A stretch of DNA of 64,000 bases, taken from Symbiodinium natans. Taxonomy: Eukaryota; Sar; Dinophyceae; Suessiales; Symbiodiniaceae. The DNA is taken from positions 384,501 to 448,500 of the forward strand of contig CAJNDS010002258.1 in the NCBI GenBank assembly GCA_905221605.1, read 5' to 3'. The notes under the pieces were generated by a model. The model had not been told where the DNA came from, searched no databases, and saw only the letters and a list, made by a program, of their open reading frames with translations. Below are positions 47,901-56,869 of the stretch, piece by piece. Position 1 is the stretch's first letter. The number at the start of each line of letters is the position of its first letter. The position numbers were made by a program, and so were the translations under genes.

Positions 47901-48640
47901 GTGAGACCAGCTTCGTCATCGGAGATCTTGAGTCCACATCCTCAGCCCACGGCTTCTTGCGGCTTTGCGGTGTAGGTTAGTGTTTAGGGGTTAGGGGTTG
48001 GGGGTTAGGGTTTAGGGCTTAGGGTTTAGGGTTTATGGGTTGGGCTGCGGAGGTGCTGGGCATTTGACGACCCCACAGAGGCTGGGAGAGCGAAGCTTTG
48101 TGCAGTGCAGTCGGAAGCGACAGGCCAATCATGCTCAAGCACCCATTCCCATGCGGTGGGCATAGGAGAAGAAGTCTTTAAGCACACAGTTGCGTCTAGG
48201 TGCGTTGATGATGGCTGAGAAGGCTGAGCAGAAGAGCAGCGCTTTTGATTCTAGTAGATACTCATTGTAGTTGTCCCCTCAGACTCTGTGGCGGGGCATT
48301 CCATGCTTGCATCAGAGTCGAAGGTGCAAGACAGTGCCAGGATCGTTTTTTTTTCTCAGTGCGGAGGTCTTGTGCTTCTCAGAGGGCCTTTACACTGCTT
48401 GGCAGAAATTTAGCTTGACTTTGTTGTTCGTATGGCGACGAGGGCTACAGCGATACTGATGTCGAAGGAGCTGTTGACCCCACCATTCAACATGCTTCTA
48501 GGATTGCATGACCACTTGGACTGTGATGCAGCATTGTAGGCGAACTTGAGTCAACCCCAAACAGCCAGCTCACGTGCTACTAGTTGGAACATGTTAAACA
48601 GCAAGGCTTTACGCACGTATAGAACCTGCGCCGTGAGATC
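45000..48640. other. No confident gene; telomere-like arrays
   Basis: Interrupted G runs lie at about 45957-45986. Frames at 45314-45691, 45660-46184 and 46672-46986 lack domains. Short exon-like + frames near 47291-47348 (VMLEEDLEIEAIDVFVC) and 47380-47415 (GDSDIEADMLMRACQ) could be coding. Telomere-like sequence is listed separately. Confidence 0.4.
47789..48043. repeat. Interstitial telomere-like arrays, opposed orientation
   Basis: CCCTAAACCC-type units at about 47817-47862 are followed, 110 bp later, by TTTAGGG-type units at 47973-48043 with GGGGTTAGGG variants. The C-rich then G-rich order means the two arrays point away from each other, unlike a simple head-to-head telomere fusion, which would read TTTAGGG then CCCTAAA. 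Confidence 0.75.
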
Positions 48641-48645
48641 AAATC

Positions 48646-49932
48646 ATGGGTGCGAGCAACAATCATCCAACATTGCCGGCGGAGCGCTTCGCCAAAGGAG
48701 TGCCGGACTCCTTGGACTGGAGGTCCTTGATGGATGTGCTTTTCCAGCCTTGTCACCAGGCTGTTCTTATGTACACCTCGGATCAAGAGTTGCCCGGTCC
48801 GCAGCGGCACTTGCGAAAGGAAGTAAAGACTCTCCGGTGTTCTGAGTCTACACCGCTGCAAGAGACGGGCATGCTTCCTGCGGGCATGGTCTCCCAGAAG
48901 GGGAACAAGCTTCAACCCAACCAAGACTCGGCTTTCTACTTCCACTTTGTGGACTCGGATGGGTCTCGGATATGGTGCGCCTGCGTATTGGATGGCCATG
49001 GACCGTTAGGGCATGAGATGTCGGCTCTGGGTATGCAGTGGCTTCCTTTGCTGATCCTTCGCGAGCCTTTGCTGGCCACTGATGCTGGGCGCTTGATCCC
49101 ATCTGATCCACAGACTGTGTTTACGGCAATTCAGGCAGCCTTTCAAAAAATCGGGCGGCTGATGCAGAAGGCGTCCGAGACTGGCTGGGGACCGCGTGGC
49201 TACAGTGGCGCAACGTGCACACTGGCTTTTTGTGCACATGGGCTGCTGCACACAGCGAACGTCGGGGACTCACGGATGATTCTGGGCACGCTGCCCGCTC
49301 CAAGTGCAAGTTCTGCCAGTGGCCAGTGCGAGCCAGGTGAAAGTCCAAATAGTCCAAAGAGTCCACGCGAAAGTGCAGCCGAAAGTTCAGGCGAGTGCAG
49401 AGTGTCTGGAGTGTGTGACTGCCGTGTTCTCACACGGGACCACAAACCCGAAGACCCAGACGAGCGGCTTCGCATCGAGCAGTTGGGCGGCATCGTCGCG
49501 CGGCAGCGAGTGTACTTGGATGAGTGGCCCTACGTTGGCTTGAACATGTCTAGGAGCCTGGGGGATGCGAAGCTACATGCCGTCGGTGTCTCTCACGTAC
49601 CTGACGTTGCAACCGTGTTTCTGGAAAGCGCAGGTGGCCAGAGTGATGGCCAGCACCCAGAGTCAATCGGCTTGAACCTGCAATTTCTGGTTGCCGCCTC
49701 GGATGGCGTTTGGGACTTCACCGCTTGTGACGAGGCAGCGCAGCTCGTGGGCCAGAAGCTTGAAGCAAGACGGAGGCAGCAGACCGATAAGACCGGGGTA
49801 CCGGAGAGTCTGGATGACGTGTGCGCAGCTCTGGTCCTGCGTGCGCAGCGTGCATGGGAGGCAGAGTGCCCCGACTTGGATGACATCACTGCCATTGTGG
49901 TGTGCATAGAGCCCGAACCTCCGCGTTCGTAA
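48646..49932 (+). CDS. PP2C-family Ser/Thr protein phosphatase (PPM)
   Basis: An intact single-exon frame of 428 codons; an in-frame TGA lies four codons upstream, fixing ATG 48646 unless a leader exon exists. All PP2C motifs occur in order: SQKGNK..PNQDS (84-95), VLDGHGPLGHE (114-124), GATCTLAF (188-195), ANVGDSR (204-210), TRDHKPEDPDERLRIEQLGG (263-282), NMSRSLGDAKLH (300-311), AASDGVWDF (350-358) and LDDITAIVV (411-419). The metal-binding Asp residues (D94, D116, D353, D413) are present, so it should be a working Mg/Mn-dependent phosphatase. Residues 2-7 (GASNNH) fit an N-myristoylation signal, suggesting membrane location. A Ser/Pro/Glu-rich insert (about 216-255) interrupts the domain between motifs. 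The next gene, PrsW, is on the same strand 470 bp on. Confidence 0.95.
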   Translation: MGASNNHPTLPAERFAKGVPDSLDWRSLMDVLFQPCHQAVLMYTSDQELPGPQRHLRKEVKTLRCSESTPLQETGMLPAGMVSQKGNKLQPNQDSAFYFHFVDSDGSRIWCACVLDGHGPLGHEMSALGMQWLPLLILREPLLATDAGRLIPSDPQTVFTAIQAAFQKIGRLMQKASETGWGPRGYSGATCTLAFCAHGLLHTANVGDSRMILGTLPAPSASSASGQCEPGESPNSPKSPRESAAESSGECRVSGVCDCRVLTRDHKPEDPDERLRIEQLGGIVARQRVYLDEWPYVGLNMSRSLGDAKLHAVGVSHVPDVATVFLESAGGQSDGQHPESIGLNLQFLVAASDGVWDFTACDEAAQLVGQKLEARRRQQTDKTGVPESLDDVCAALVLRAQRAWEAECPDLDDITAIVVCIEPEPPRS

Positions 49933-50402
49933 GAAAAGGGGTTCGGGCTTAGCTGTAGCCACAGGCTACTGTAGGGCTTCAGAACAGTACGAGAGGGCAG
50001 CTTCGTGTTCATAGGTCATAGGGGCACATTTCATGAAGGTGCGGTCTCGCGGTGCGCCCGGTGTCACGATCAGCATGAGATAGTACCACAAAAAGGGCCC
50101 AGATGCGTAGAGTCTGTGCCCTCAAGATCGGTTCGAGACTAGGCGGTCATAGGCAGTCCATGTGTACATGGGGGTCGCGCGCGCGTGCGCGCGCGCGTGA
50201 GGATGTGGGTGCGCTTCAATCCTGGTACCGAGAGACTTTGAGACGCCAGCCTCCTGGGCTCTGACTTGCATGTGCTTTCTTCAGTAAGTCAGGAGGACTT
50301 GTTGACACAAATTCCTGGAGCCCGATGTTGTGCTATGCTGGCCCTCCAGGCTTCCAGTTGGCATAGACACGTGAAGGCCCCATCCCCATCCCCAGCACAA
50401 GC
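49933..50402. other. Intergenic spacer with CG-alternating tract
   Basis: 470 bp between PP2C and PrsW genes. It holds the (CG)n tract at 50175-50198. No AATAAA signal is seen; dinoflagellates rarely use one. Confidence 0.6.
50175..50198. repeat. Alternating CG/GC tract (Z-DNA-prone)
   Basis: About 24 bp of near-perfect CG/TG alternation (CGCGCGCGTGCGCGCGCGCG). Such purine-pyrimidine alternation can adopt Z-DNA and is sited between two co-oriented genes. Confidence 0.85.
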
Positions 50403-52086
50403 ATGCAATTGGCTGAAGATCTTCCAGACAGGAGCCCCGCAAAAGGGAACCTAGAAACTATAGACATTCCAACCTCAAAGCAACTCCCCCAAATGAAGCA
50501 CGATGGCGACTCCCAGAAGGCCCTCGTGGGCTCGGTGCACCCGTCACCTGAGCGGCTTTGGGTCGGACCCGAGCTGAGTGACACACAGCTGGGCGAGCAT
50601 GGCCTCATCCACGCCCTTACCGTGCGCTCCTGGGCCAAGCCAGGCTCCATGGTGGAGCTATGGCCTGAGGGATCGGAGGGCCGAAAGCGCCTTTGGGTCA
50701 GACTCCCTCCTTCCAGGGAGTGGGAGCCTGGAAGTTCCCTCACGGCCTTCTACGAGCTTGATGATGGGGTCCTGCATCCCGGAATTAAGGTGGAGCCATG
50801 CCCCCCGCGCTTCTGCACCTCTGCCTGTTTCGGCTGGGGGGCAGGCCTCTTCAGCATCCTGACCTTATGCACTGGCTTGTGTGTACTACCCTATGTATTG
50901 CTGCCGCCCTTGGGCCTGGCCCTGCTCAGCCTCGTGCCGGTGCTGGTGTTCGGGTCGTTTGTACAATTCTACTTCCAGGATTCTGTGAAGTTGTCGCAAA
51001 TGGTGATCTCCTTCTTCGAGGCCATTGCTTGGATTCTTCCATTGGCAGGAGCCATTCTCATCATCTATTTCCCACTTGGCTGGCAAGACTGGGTGAGCAA
51101 CTGCCAGGAGGTATCATCAGCAGAGGAAAATGTGGTAAATGCGGATTGCCTGGGCAAGAGGGCTCTCCAAGCCTACCTGATGACGGCCTTCCTGGAGGAA
51201 CTTCTCAAATACATCTGTGTTCGACGCATCCTCTGGTTTCCCTTTGTTGCCGACCCTTGGGCCCTGTGCTGCTACGGTGGCTGTGCTGGTCTTGGCTTTG
51301 CCGCACTGGAGAATGCACTTTACGTGGGTTCCGGCAGCTTGTTTACGGCTCTGCTGCGGGCCGGGACGGCTGTGCCAAACCATTTGATGTACGGATTGCT
51401 GCATGGGGCATTCCTCTCGGAGCAGCGCTTTTCATTGAAGTTGAAGCGCCGCTGTCCATCCTTCATGCTCACACCGATGCTGCCCATCCTCCTCCACGGC
51501 AGTCACAACTTTTCCATCGCAGTGCGCCCTGGCAAAGCTAAGCTGAATTCTAGCGTCTAGAAAGGAATAGACTGAATAGACAGGCAGACAACAAATCGAT
51601 GTCACATCGAAATTACCTCAAGTCTACTCATCGTTCATGCTTTCATACTTGCCGAAAGGCAAGCAGAAGAAGTTTAGAGGCGGCAAGCAGAAGAAGTTTA
51701 GAGGCGGCGGGGATCGGCGGGGTACATGTGTGGGGGCTTTTTGGATCTTAAGGTGCCAGTACGTAAACCTGTGGCTTGGCCTCGCTTTGATGCTCGTGGT
51801 GGCCGTGAGTGCCGTTTGCATCTTGCGGATGGCCCTGGTGCGACAGCAGTTCCCCACACTGAACGTCCACGATCTGATCAAATCAGGACTTGCAGTGGCT
51901 GTCGTCATCCGCACATCCTTGCACATCATTGCGCCAGTTGCATGTTACATTGAAGGCATAGGCCAGCAGTCCGTGACGAGCCAGGACTCGTCGAAGCCCC
52001 CCACTGCTGCTGCTGCTGTCAAGGCCGTTTGCGCGATCATTGCGTGTGCATTTTCTCAGTTTACGTGCCGGGGCCTGCGTTTTTAG
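50403..52086 (+). CDS. PrsW-family glutamic intramembrane protease
   Basis: Exon 1 is 50403-51521 and exon 2 51760-52086; intron 51522-51759 (238 bp, GCA|GTGCGC to GCCAG|TAC, phase 0). Unspliced, the frame stops at 51560. Motifs of the PrsW/CPBP-type fold: EELLK (265-269), FAALEN (299-304), H327 and H334 in HLMYGLLHG, and HGSHNF (365-370). Splicing adds another hydrophobic helix (WLGLALMLVVAVSAVC) after HNFSIA, as expected of a polytopic enzyme; about eight hydrophobic segments in 481 residues. Residues 1-135 are a soluble region with a duplicated pattern (KPGSMVEL, EPGSSLTAF) that I cannot assign. ATG 50403 follows an in-frame TAG at 50364. In bacteria PrsW cleaves anti-sigma factors; the substrate here is unknown. 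The exact C-terminus is less certain than the core. Confidence 0.85.
51661..51708 (+). repeat. 24-bp tandem duplication inside the PrsW intron
   Basis: The unit starting AAGCAGAAGAAGTTTAGAGG (24 bp) occurs twice without mismatch at 51661-51684 and 51685-51708. It lies within the inferred intron and keeps a reading frame open there, so it can mislead gene finders. Confidence 0.95.
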
Positions 52087-53061
52087 GTTCGTGGCTTTCG
52101 CGTCGAAAGGGATGTTAGGGCGCCAGGGCTTCACATGGCTGCATCTGCGGAGGGACACCCCTTAAGGCCCTTTTTTCGAGCCAAAGCCTGACAGCTGGGC
52201 TAGGTGTTCAGATGCAGGTCAAGTCTGCAAGTTTGCTTGTCAAAAGATCTGAGACTACAGAACATGCATTTCGACACCTGCCATGCCCAGTCTGAGCAGC
52301 CCGCGTCCGCAAAACCACCCGCACGTTGCGTTGAGAAGAGTAACTAGGAGAGCGCTCAGGTGTTGCGAGTTGCGGCGTTCGCACGACGGGTGGCTTGCAA
52401 AAACAACCGCATGCACGAGGACAACCTGACATGGCAGGGCAAGGGTGCCGCAAGTTCGACAGAAGCCAGGGCAAGACTTTTGCACGGAGATGAAAGGTTC
52501 GGACCATACTGCACGCACACCTACATGGGGTGATCTGCTCTCCGGGATGCCATTCACCTACAAGTCACACACGCATACACACCTGCCAGGGAAAACGAAG
52601 GACCTGGCAGATGCATTTACCTGTGCTTTTCACAATTCTGCCAATGAACTATTTAGCTTTCTGCAGAGTGCTCCTTGCACTTCGCTTTCTTGAGATGCAG
52701 GTGTTTGTGGATGGGCGCCAAAGACAGCCCCACCCTACTTGATTCCAGTGGACTCGCACGCTGGCGGAGTACTGGAGCCTTTAGTCGGTGAGGCCACGCA
52801 AGTCCGAGGACGGCATTCGTAGTGCTGCGTGAAGGTAGAATATTTCCGCTTAGCTTCGACAGGCAAGACTCTCTTCAGTCCGACAAACAAGGGTGCACCA
52901 AGCCCGTAGGTGGGTGGAACCTCCAGAAAGTACCGTGCTGAACCTCCCGAAATGCGACAAAATGCCCATTGCAGCAGTGCGGGGAGGGTTTGAATCGACC
53001 TGAAGCCGAAATCGCTTTGCGAAGCCGAATTCGTGCTGAAATGAATTGCGAAGCCGGATTG

Positions 53062-53115
53062 GGCGAAGACGCATTGGGAGGCGAAGACGCATTGGCAGGC
53101 GAAGACGCATTGCGA
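53062..53115 (+). repeat. 18-bp minisatellite, three units
   Basis: GGCGAAGACGCATTGGGA, then the same with GGCA and GCGA endings. Degenerate relatives (GAAGCCGAATT, GCGAAGTCGAATT) extend over about 53000-53190. Confidence 0.9.
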
Positions 53116-53212
53116 AGATGAATTTGTGTGCGCTGACGCCTTGCTAAGCCGAATTGGGAGGCGAAGGCGAACATTGCGAAGTCGAATTCGGAGGCTTGCA
53201 GGGGGCGGTCTT

Positions 53213-53515
53213 TGGGGCACGAACTCAACTCAAAAGACCTTCCAAAAAGCTTCCAGAGTCCAAAAGCTGCTCTAGTTTTTGGCCCCAAAATGGCTCCCCA
53301 AGATGTGCTGTCATATGGGAACAGCTCGAAGCGACGCTGGGCAAGTCCTGCAAGCGCGCACTTTGGTCGTGAGATGTGGAATGATGAGATAATGCACTCA
53401 CTACAAGGGCTCTCTTGTGGGAAGAGTTAGTTCCCCGAGTGACCGCCACCATTGGCAAGCTTTGGGGTGTTCGTTGGGGCACAAATTCAACCCAAAAGAC
53501 TCCAAAAGCTGCTCT
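53213..53515 (+). repeat. Diverged direct repeat, about 45-60 bp arms
   Basis: TTGGGGCACGAACTCAACTC at 53212 and TTGGGGCACAAATTCAACCC at about 53474. Both continue with AAAAGAC and TCCAAAAGCTGCTCT; the first copy holds an extra insertion. Confidence 0.8.
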
Positions 53516-53936
53516 TCGTAAAAGCTGCCCCAGGCCATTCTGGGGGTGGCATCAGGAACTCATTCGGCGTCAGGGGGTAATTCGGCTTGACAACTTGGCG
53601 TCAGGGCGTAATTCGGATCACAATGCGTCGTCAGAATGCGGCGCCACCTACGGCAATGCAGCTTCACTATTTCGGCTTCGGCTTCAGGTCGATTCAGCCT
53701 TCCCGGGTGCCCTGCCCACGACCCATGCCGAAGCATTAGGCACGAAACGCGCAACAAACAGCAGGGAGGTGGACAGAATATGGAAGCGGCGAGAATAAGA
53801 ATCAAGAGAAGACCGACAACCTCATGTGGGGTGAACTTAGGCTGTGGCCATGGTCAAAAAATGTCTTGTAGGACGTTTCCTCCAGTACAAGCTGCTTCAA
53901 GTTGTTCTAAGAAGTTCCTTCTTCTATCTCCCATAG

Positions 53937-54867
53937 GAGTTGGCATGGGCACCTTCGAAGCCAGAGCGGACGAGCAGAGTTTGGTGGCCAGCCTCCAGTG
54001 CTCTTGCACAAAGGGCAAGTGGTATTTCGAGACAGTTGTCGGACCGCATGCCCGGAATTGTCGGACAGGTGCCTGCTGCAGTACTCGTAGCATTGTCAAG
54101 CTTTCAAGTAACTTTCAAGGCAGAGTGTTGCTCCGTCTTGCCGACTTTGCGAACCTGTGACCGTACACAGGTTTCGTGCAAGTGGGGTCGAGCATGACTG
54201 GCCAGCTGGGAGGCCGGAACCTGCACAAATCAATGCTTACCGGGCTTACCTGTAAGAACGATGGACGGACAGGTTTTGTTTTGAAAAGCAAGAGTCGGCA
54301 CCCGGCAGGAGCGACATGCATCGTTCAACCCTGGCAGGTGATTCAAAAAGCTGGGGTTTCGGTGACGAAGGCTTGTGGCATGGAGACGAGCTGGTGCAAA
54401 ACAGGACGGAGTTGAGTGGCTTCCCCACCCCGCCCCTGTGTTCGAGGCATGAACTGCGATAGAGCATCACTCGCCACTGAAGGACCCATCGGGAACCTTC
54501 AGTTGTGGGTGCGCTGCTGGACTTGGACGATGCTTGGTGACGAGCTGTGAGACGGAAGCGTGCGCGCCAGCGCAGTCTCGCCTGTCTCGCCTGGCTTGCA
54601 GCGTTCCTTGCCACTGCTGCAGCTAAGGATGGTACGCTGATGTTCATGGTTGACGGGGTTGCCACGCAGCAGGTGCACATTGACACCACCACAGGGTGGC
54701 TGCCCGCATGGAGTTTTACCGGGACGTTGGGAGTCCGCTTGGACGGGCGATTCGCATTTGAGCCACCACAGGGCTTCTCGCCAATTCGCAGAGCAGCCAT
54801 GAGCGATTTGAATGCGTCGCCTCAGGTTGTTGGGATCTTGCTGTCTGACAGCCAAAGTGAGCTGTAA
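53937..54867 (+). CDS. SPRY-domain protein, five exons
   Basis: Exons: E1 53937-54068 (TFEARADEQSL, CTKGKWYFETVVG); E2 54171-54191, 21 nt (FVQVGS); E3 54338-54389 (DSKSWGFGDEGLWHGD); E4 54483-54528 (THREPSVVGALLDLD); E5 54628-54867 (DGTLMFMVDGVATQ, LPAWSFTGTLGVRL, FEPPQGFSPI, stop TAA). All joins keep phase. Introns use GT (54069), GC (54192), GC (54390) and GA or GC (54529 or 54532). The product follows SPRY order: KWYFE strand, QVG, SW-G-x-D, VVGALLDLD, GTLMF-x-x-G, then the closing P-x-x-S strand. SPRY domains bind protein partners; the partner is unknown. The expected Trp before VVG is missing at the E3/E4 join, so that join may be off by a few codons. Sequence upstream of E1 and the true start are unresolved. 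Confidence 0.75.
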
Positions 54868-54869
54868 AA

Positions 54870-55990
54870 AGCAGTCTTGCTGCACAAAAGGCAACACGGT
54901 CCATGTGCATGTTTCACCATCAACGGCCAGGTGTCAGGGAAAGGCAGCGAAAGCAACATAAAGCAACATCAGGGGAGGGGGCTTATGGGGGGCTTGCTCT
55001 GGATGTTGCAGCTTTGCTTCACGCACATGCTGTCTGAGTCGCAAGACCACATGCGCGTGTTGATGCGATTTTTTCCTGATGGTTCACAACTACTGCAGCA
55101 GAATCAAGTAGAAGTTACTCGCTTGCAGCTAGCTTGGCCTCCTCCACTCCTCTTGGCGAGTTTCTTCGACCAAGAGGGTGGAGCAAGGCTGGCTGCTTGG
55201 TGAGGTAACTGTAAAGTATTGTAAAGTCATAAGGGCTGTACACAGTTCACCTACTTTCATATCCTGAGGATCGGACCTAAGTGCACAGGCGCGGCTCACA
55301 CACTCACTCACACACACTCACACATGCCACCACCACCACCACCACCAGAACCACCACCACGAACTTGCAGTTGCAGTTTAGGTTGTTGAATCGGCCCTCG
55401 ATCCAGAAAGCGTGTTTCACCTATAGTGCGAGACCCGGAAGCGATGGCAACAAGCGTCATTATCAGAGATGTTGGCGTGGGTGGATATCCTTCGCGGCCT
55501 CCGTTTGTTCAGCTAGAGAGCGCCTCGGTGAACTCTTCTGGCGAATACTGCATGATGCTGTCCAGCGGGGAGCAAGAACAGAAGAATGCAGCTACGAGCG
55601 GGCCTACGATGGAGGAGAAGCTCGTTGCTTGGCGAGATTTGGCTTGCGGCATGATGCAGCATGCATGTTAAATCGCGCCTCGTCTCGATCGAGGCAGCCT
55701 ACAAGGCAGTCCGCATCTGTCATTGCATGGACTTGGATGCCTTGGTTTATCTGAGAATGCAGCCTCCTCCCAAACGTCAGTTTCCCTGCTTGTGATTTGC
55801 CATTTTGACAGGCAAGAAAGGCAACTTGACAGAAACGGTGCGAGGGTTCTGCTGAATGCATTGATGTGTATTGCATGTCTGCCGATAGTCTCTCTTTTGT
55901 CGTTTGGGATGAGAAGGCTCCTTGTGAACATAGGTGAACCAGAGCCCCTGTGCATTGCAACTCTGAAGCACCTCCTACTAAGATCTACTC
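54870..55990. other. No confident gene
   Basis: Contains a CA/CCACCA microsatellite (about 55296-55360). Two overlapping + frames at about 55400-55750 are both plausible and I cannot choose between them. Confidence 0.4.
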
Positions 55991-55992
55991 AG

Positions 55993-56088
55993 GAGAGGCT
56001 AAAGCAGCAGCGGAAAGACAATGCGTCCAAAGCCAGTGAGAAGAGACAGATGTTCGACCGCGAGCACCTTGGCTGCAAGATCCGAAGG
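55993..56088 (+). CDS. Charged helical exon, unknown protein
   Basis: 96 nt from ACTCAG to a GC donor (56089), phase 0 both ends: ERLKQQRKDNASKASEKRQM, then FDREHLGCKIRR. A strongly charged coiled-coil-like helix. It may share a gene with the exon at 56755 or with the upstream SPRY protein; not joined. Confidence 0.4.
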
Positions 56089-56180
56089 GCCGCGCGAGAT
56101 GCTTAGCCTTCCTTGCGGAATTGTACTGTGTTCTACTGACTTCCAGCACTGTAAACGATTATCCTGAAAGTGGGGGGTGG

Positions 56181-56342
56181 CGCTGCCGCTGCTGCCGCTG
56201 CTGCCGCTGCTGCCGCTGCTGCCGCTGCTGCCGCTGCTGCCGCTGCTGCCGCTGCTGCCGCTGCTGCTGCTGCTGCCGCCGCTGCTGCCGCTGCTGCTGC
56301 TGCTGCTGCTGCTACTACTGCCGCTGCTGCTGCTGCTGCTGC
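56181..56342. repeat. (CTGCCG)n / (CTG)n triplet repeat
   Basis: About 160 bp of CTGCCG units passing into pure CTG runs. All frames are open on both strands (poly-Ala, Leu/Pro, Cys/Arg, Ser/Gly), so the ORFs are artefacts. Confidence 0.95.
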
Positions 56343-56754
56343 CGGCTGCCGCCAGCTGGAGTGGGCAAATGCTGTTCAAACAAGTCGGATATTGATGTTG
56401 AGACGCCGCACATAAATACGTAGAGCATTGCCGATTTTGAACGATGACACTGTCAGCGCAGCACATAATGGCGACGTTCCACGTGCTCTTGGCATTGTCG
56501 ACTTTTGCGATGATTCGAACTGCGACCACGTCCCTGTCCTCAGAGCACCAATGCCCGAACGATGTCGGTCTCCTCGGCTCTTCTGCACTCTGCTTTCTCT
56601 ACCTCTAGCTCTCTTATCATCATTGTTTGTTGCCTTTTGTAACTAGCAGAATTTGTTTACGTGTACGCAAGCAGCTTGAAGGAAGCGAGCAGAACGAAGT
56701 TTGAGGGCGTTGTGCGGGTGCCGCCGCTAAGTGGTTGCCTTAAGCTGTCGTCAG

Positions 56755-56865
56755 GATGGAGAAGGCTTACACAGAGCAGCAGGCCATCGAAGAGCTCTTG
56801 CAGGATCCTCCTTCAAAGGACAGACCGCATGTGCCTCAAGTTTCGGGAGGTGGCTGGGTTGAGAG
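56755..56865 (+). CDS. Helical exon, unknown protein
   Basis: 111 nt from CGTCAG to AG|GTGACC: MEKAYTEQQAIEELLQDPPS, then KDRPHVPQVSGGGWVE, phase 1 to 2. The boundaries are strong and the other frames poorer. No domain recognised. Confidence 0.45.
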
Positions 56866-56869
56866 GTGA

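Larger units (their letters stand above)
52090..53930. other. No confident gene; repeats
   Basis: Contains the 18-bp minisatellite and the duplicated segments listed next. The 161-codon minus-strand frame (53220-52735) and its neighbours read out the minisatellite. Nothing else recognised. Confidence 0.5.

Noticed and set aside
52735-53288. 161- and 137-codon minus-strand frames
   Set aside because: Repetitive peptides (QCVFA units) are translations of the 18-bp minisatellite.
56121-56529. Poly-Ala, poly-Leu/Pro, Cys/Arg and Ser/Gly frames
   Set aside because: All frames of the CTGCCG/CTG repeat are open on both strands, so openness carries no evidence of coding.
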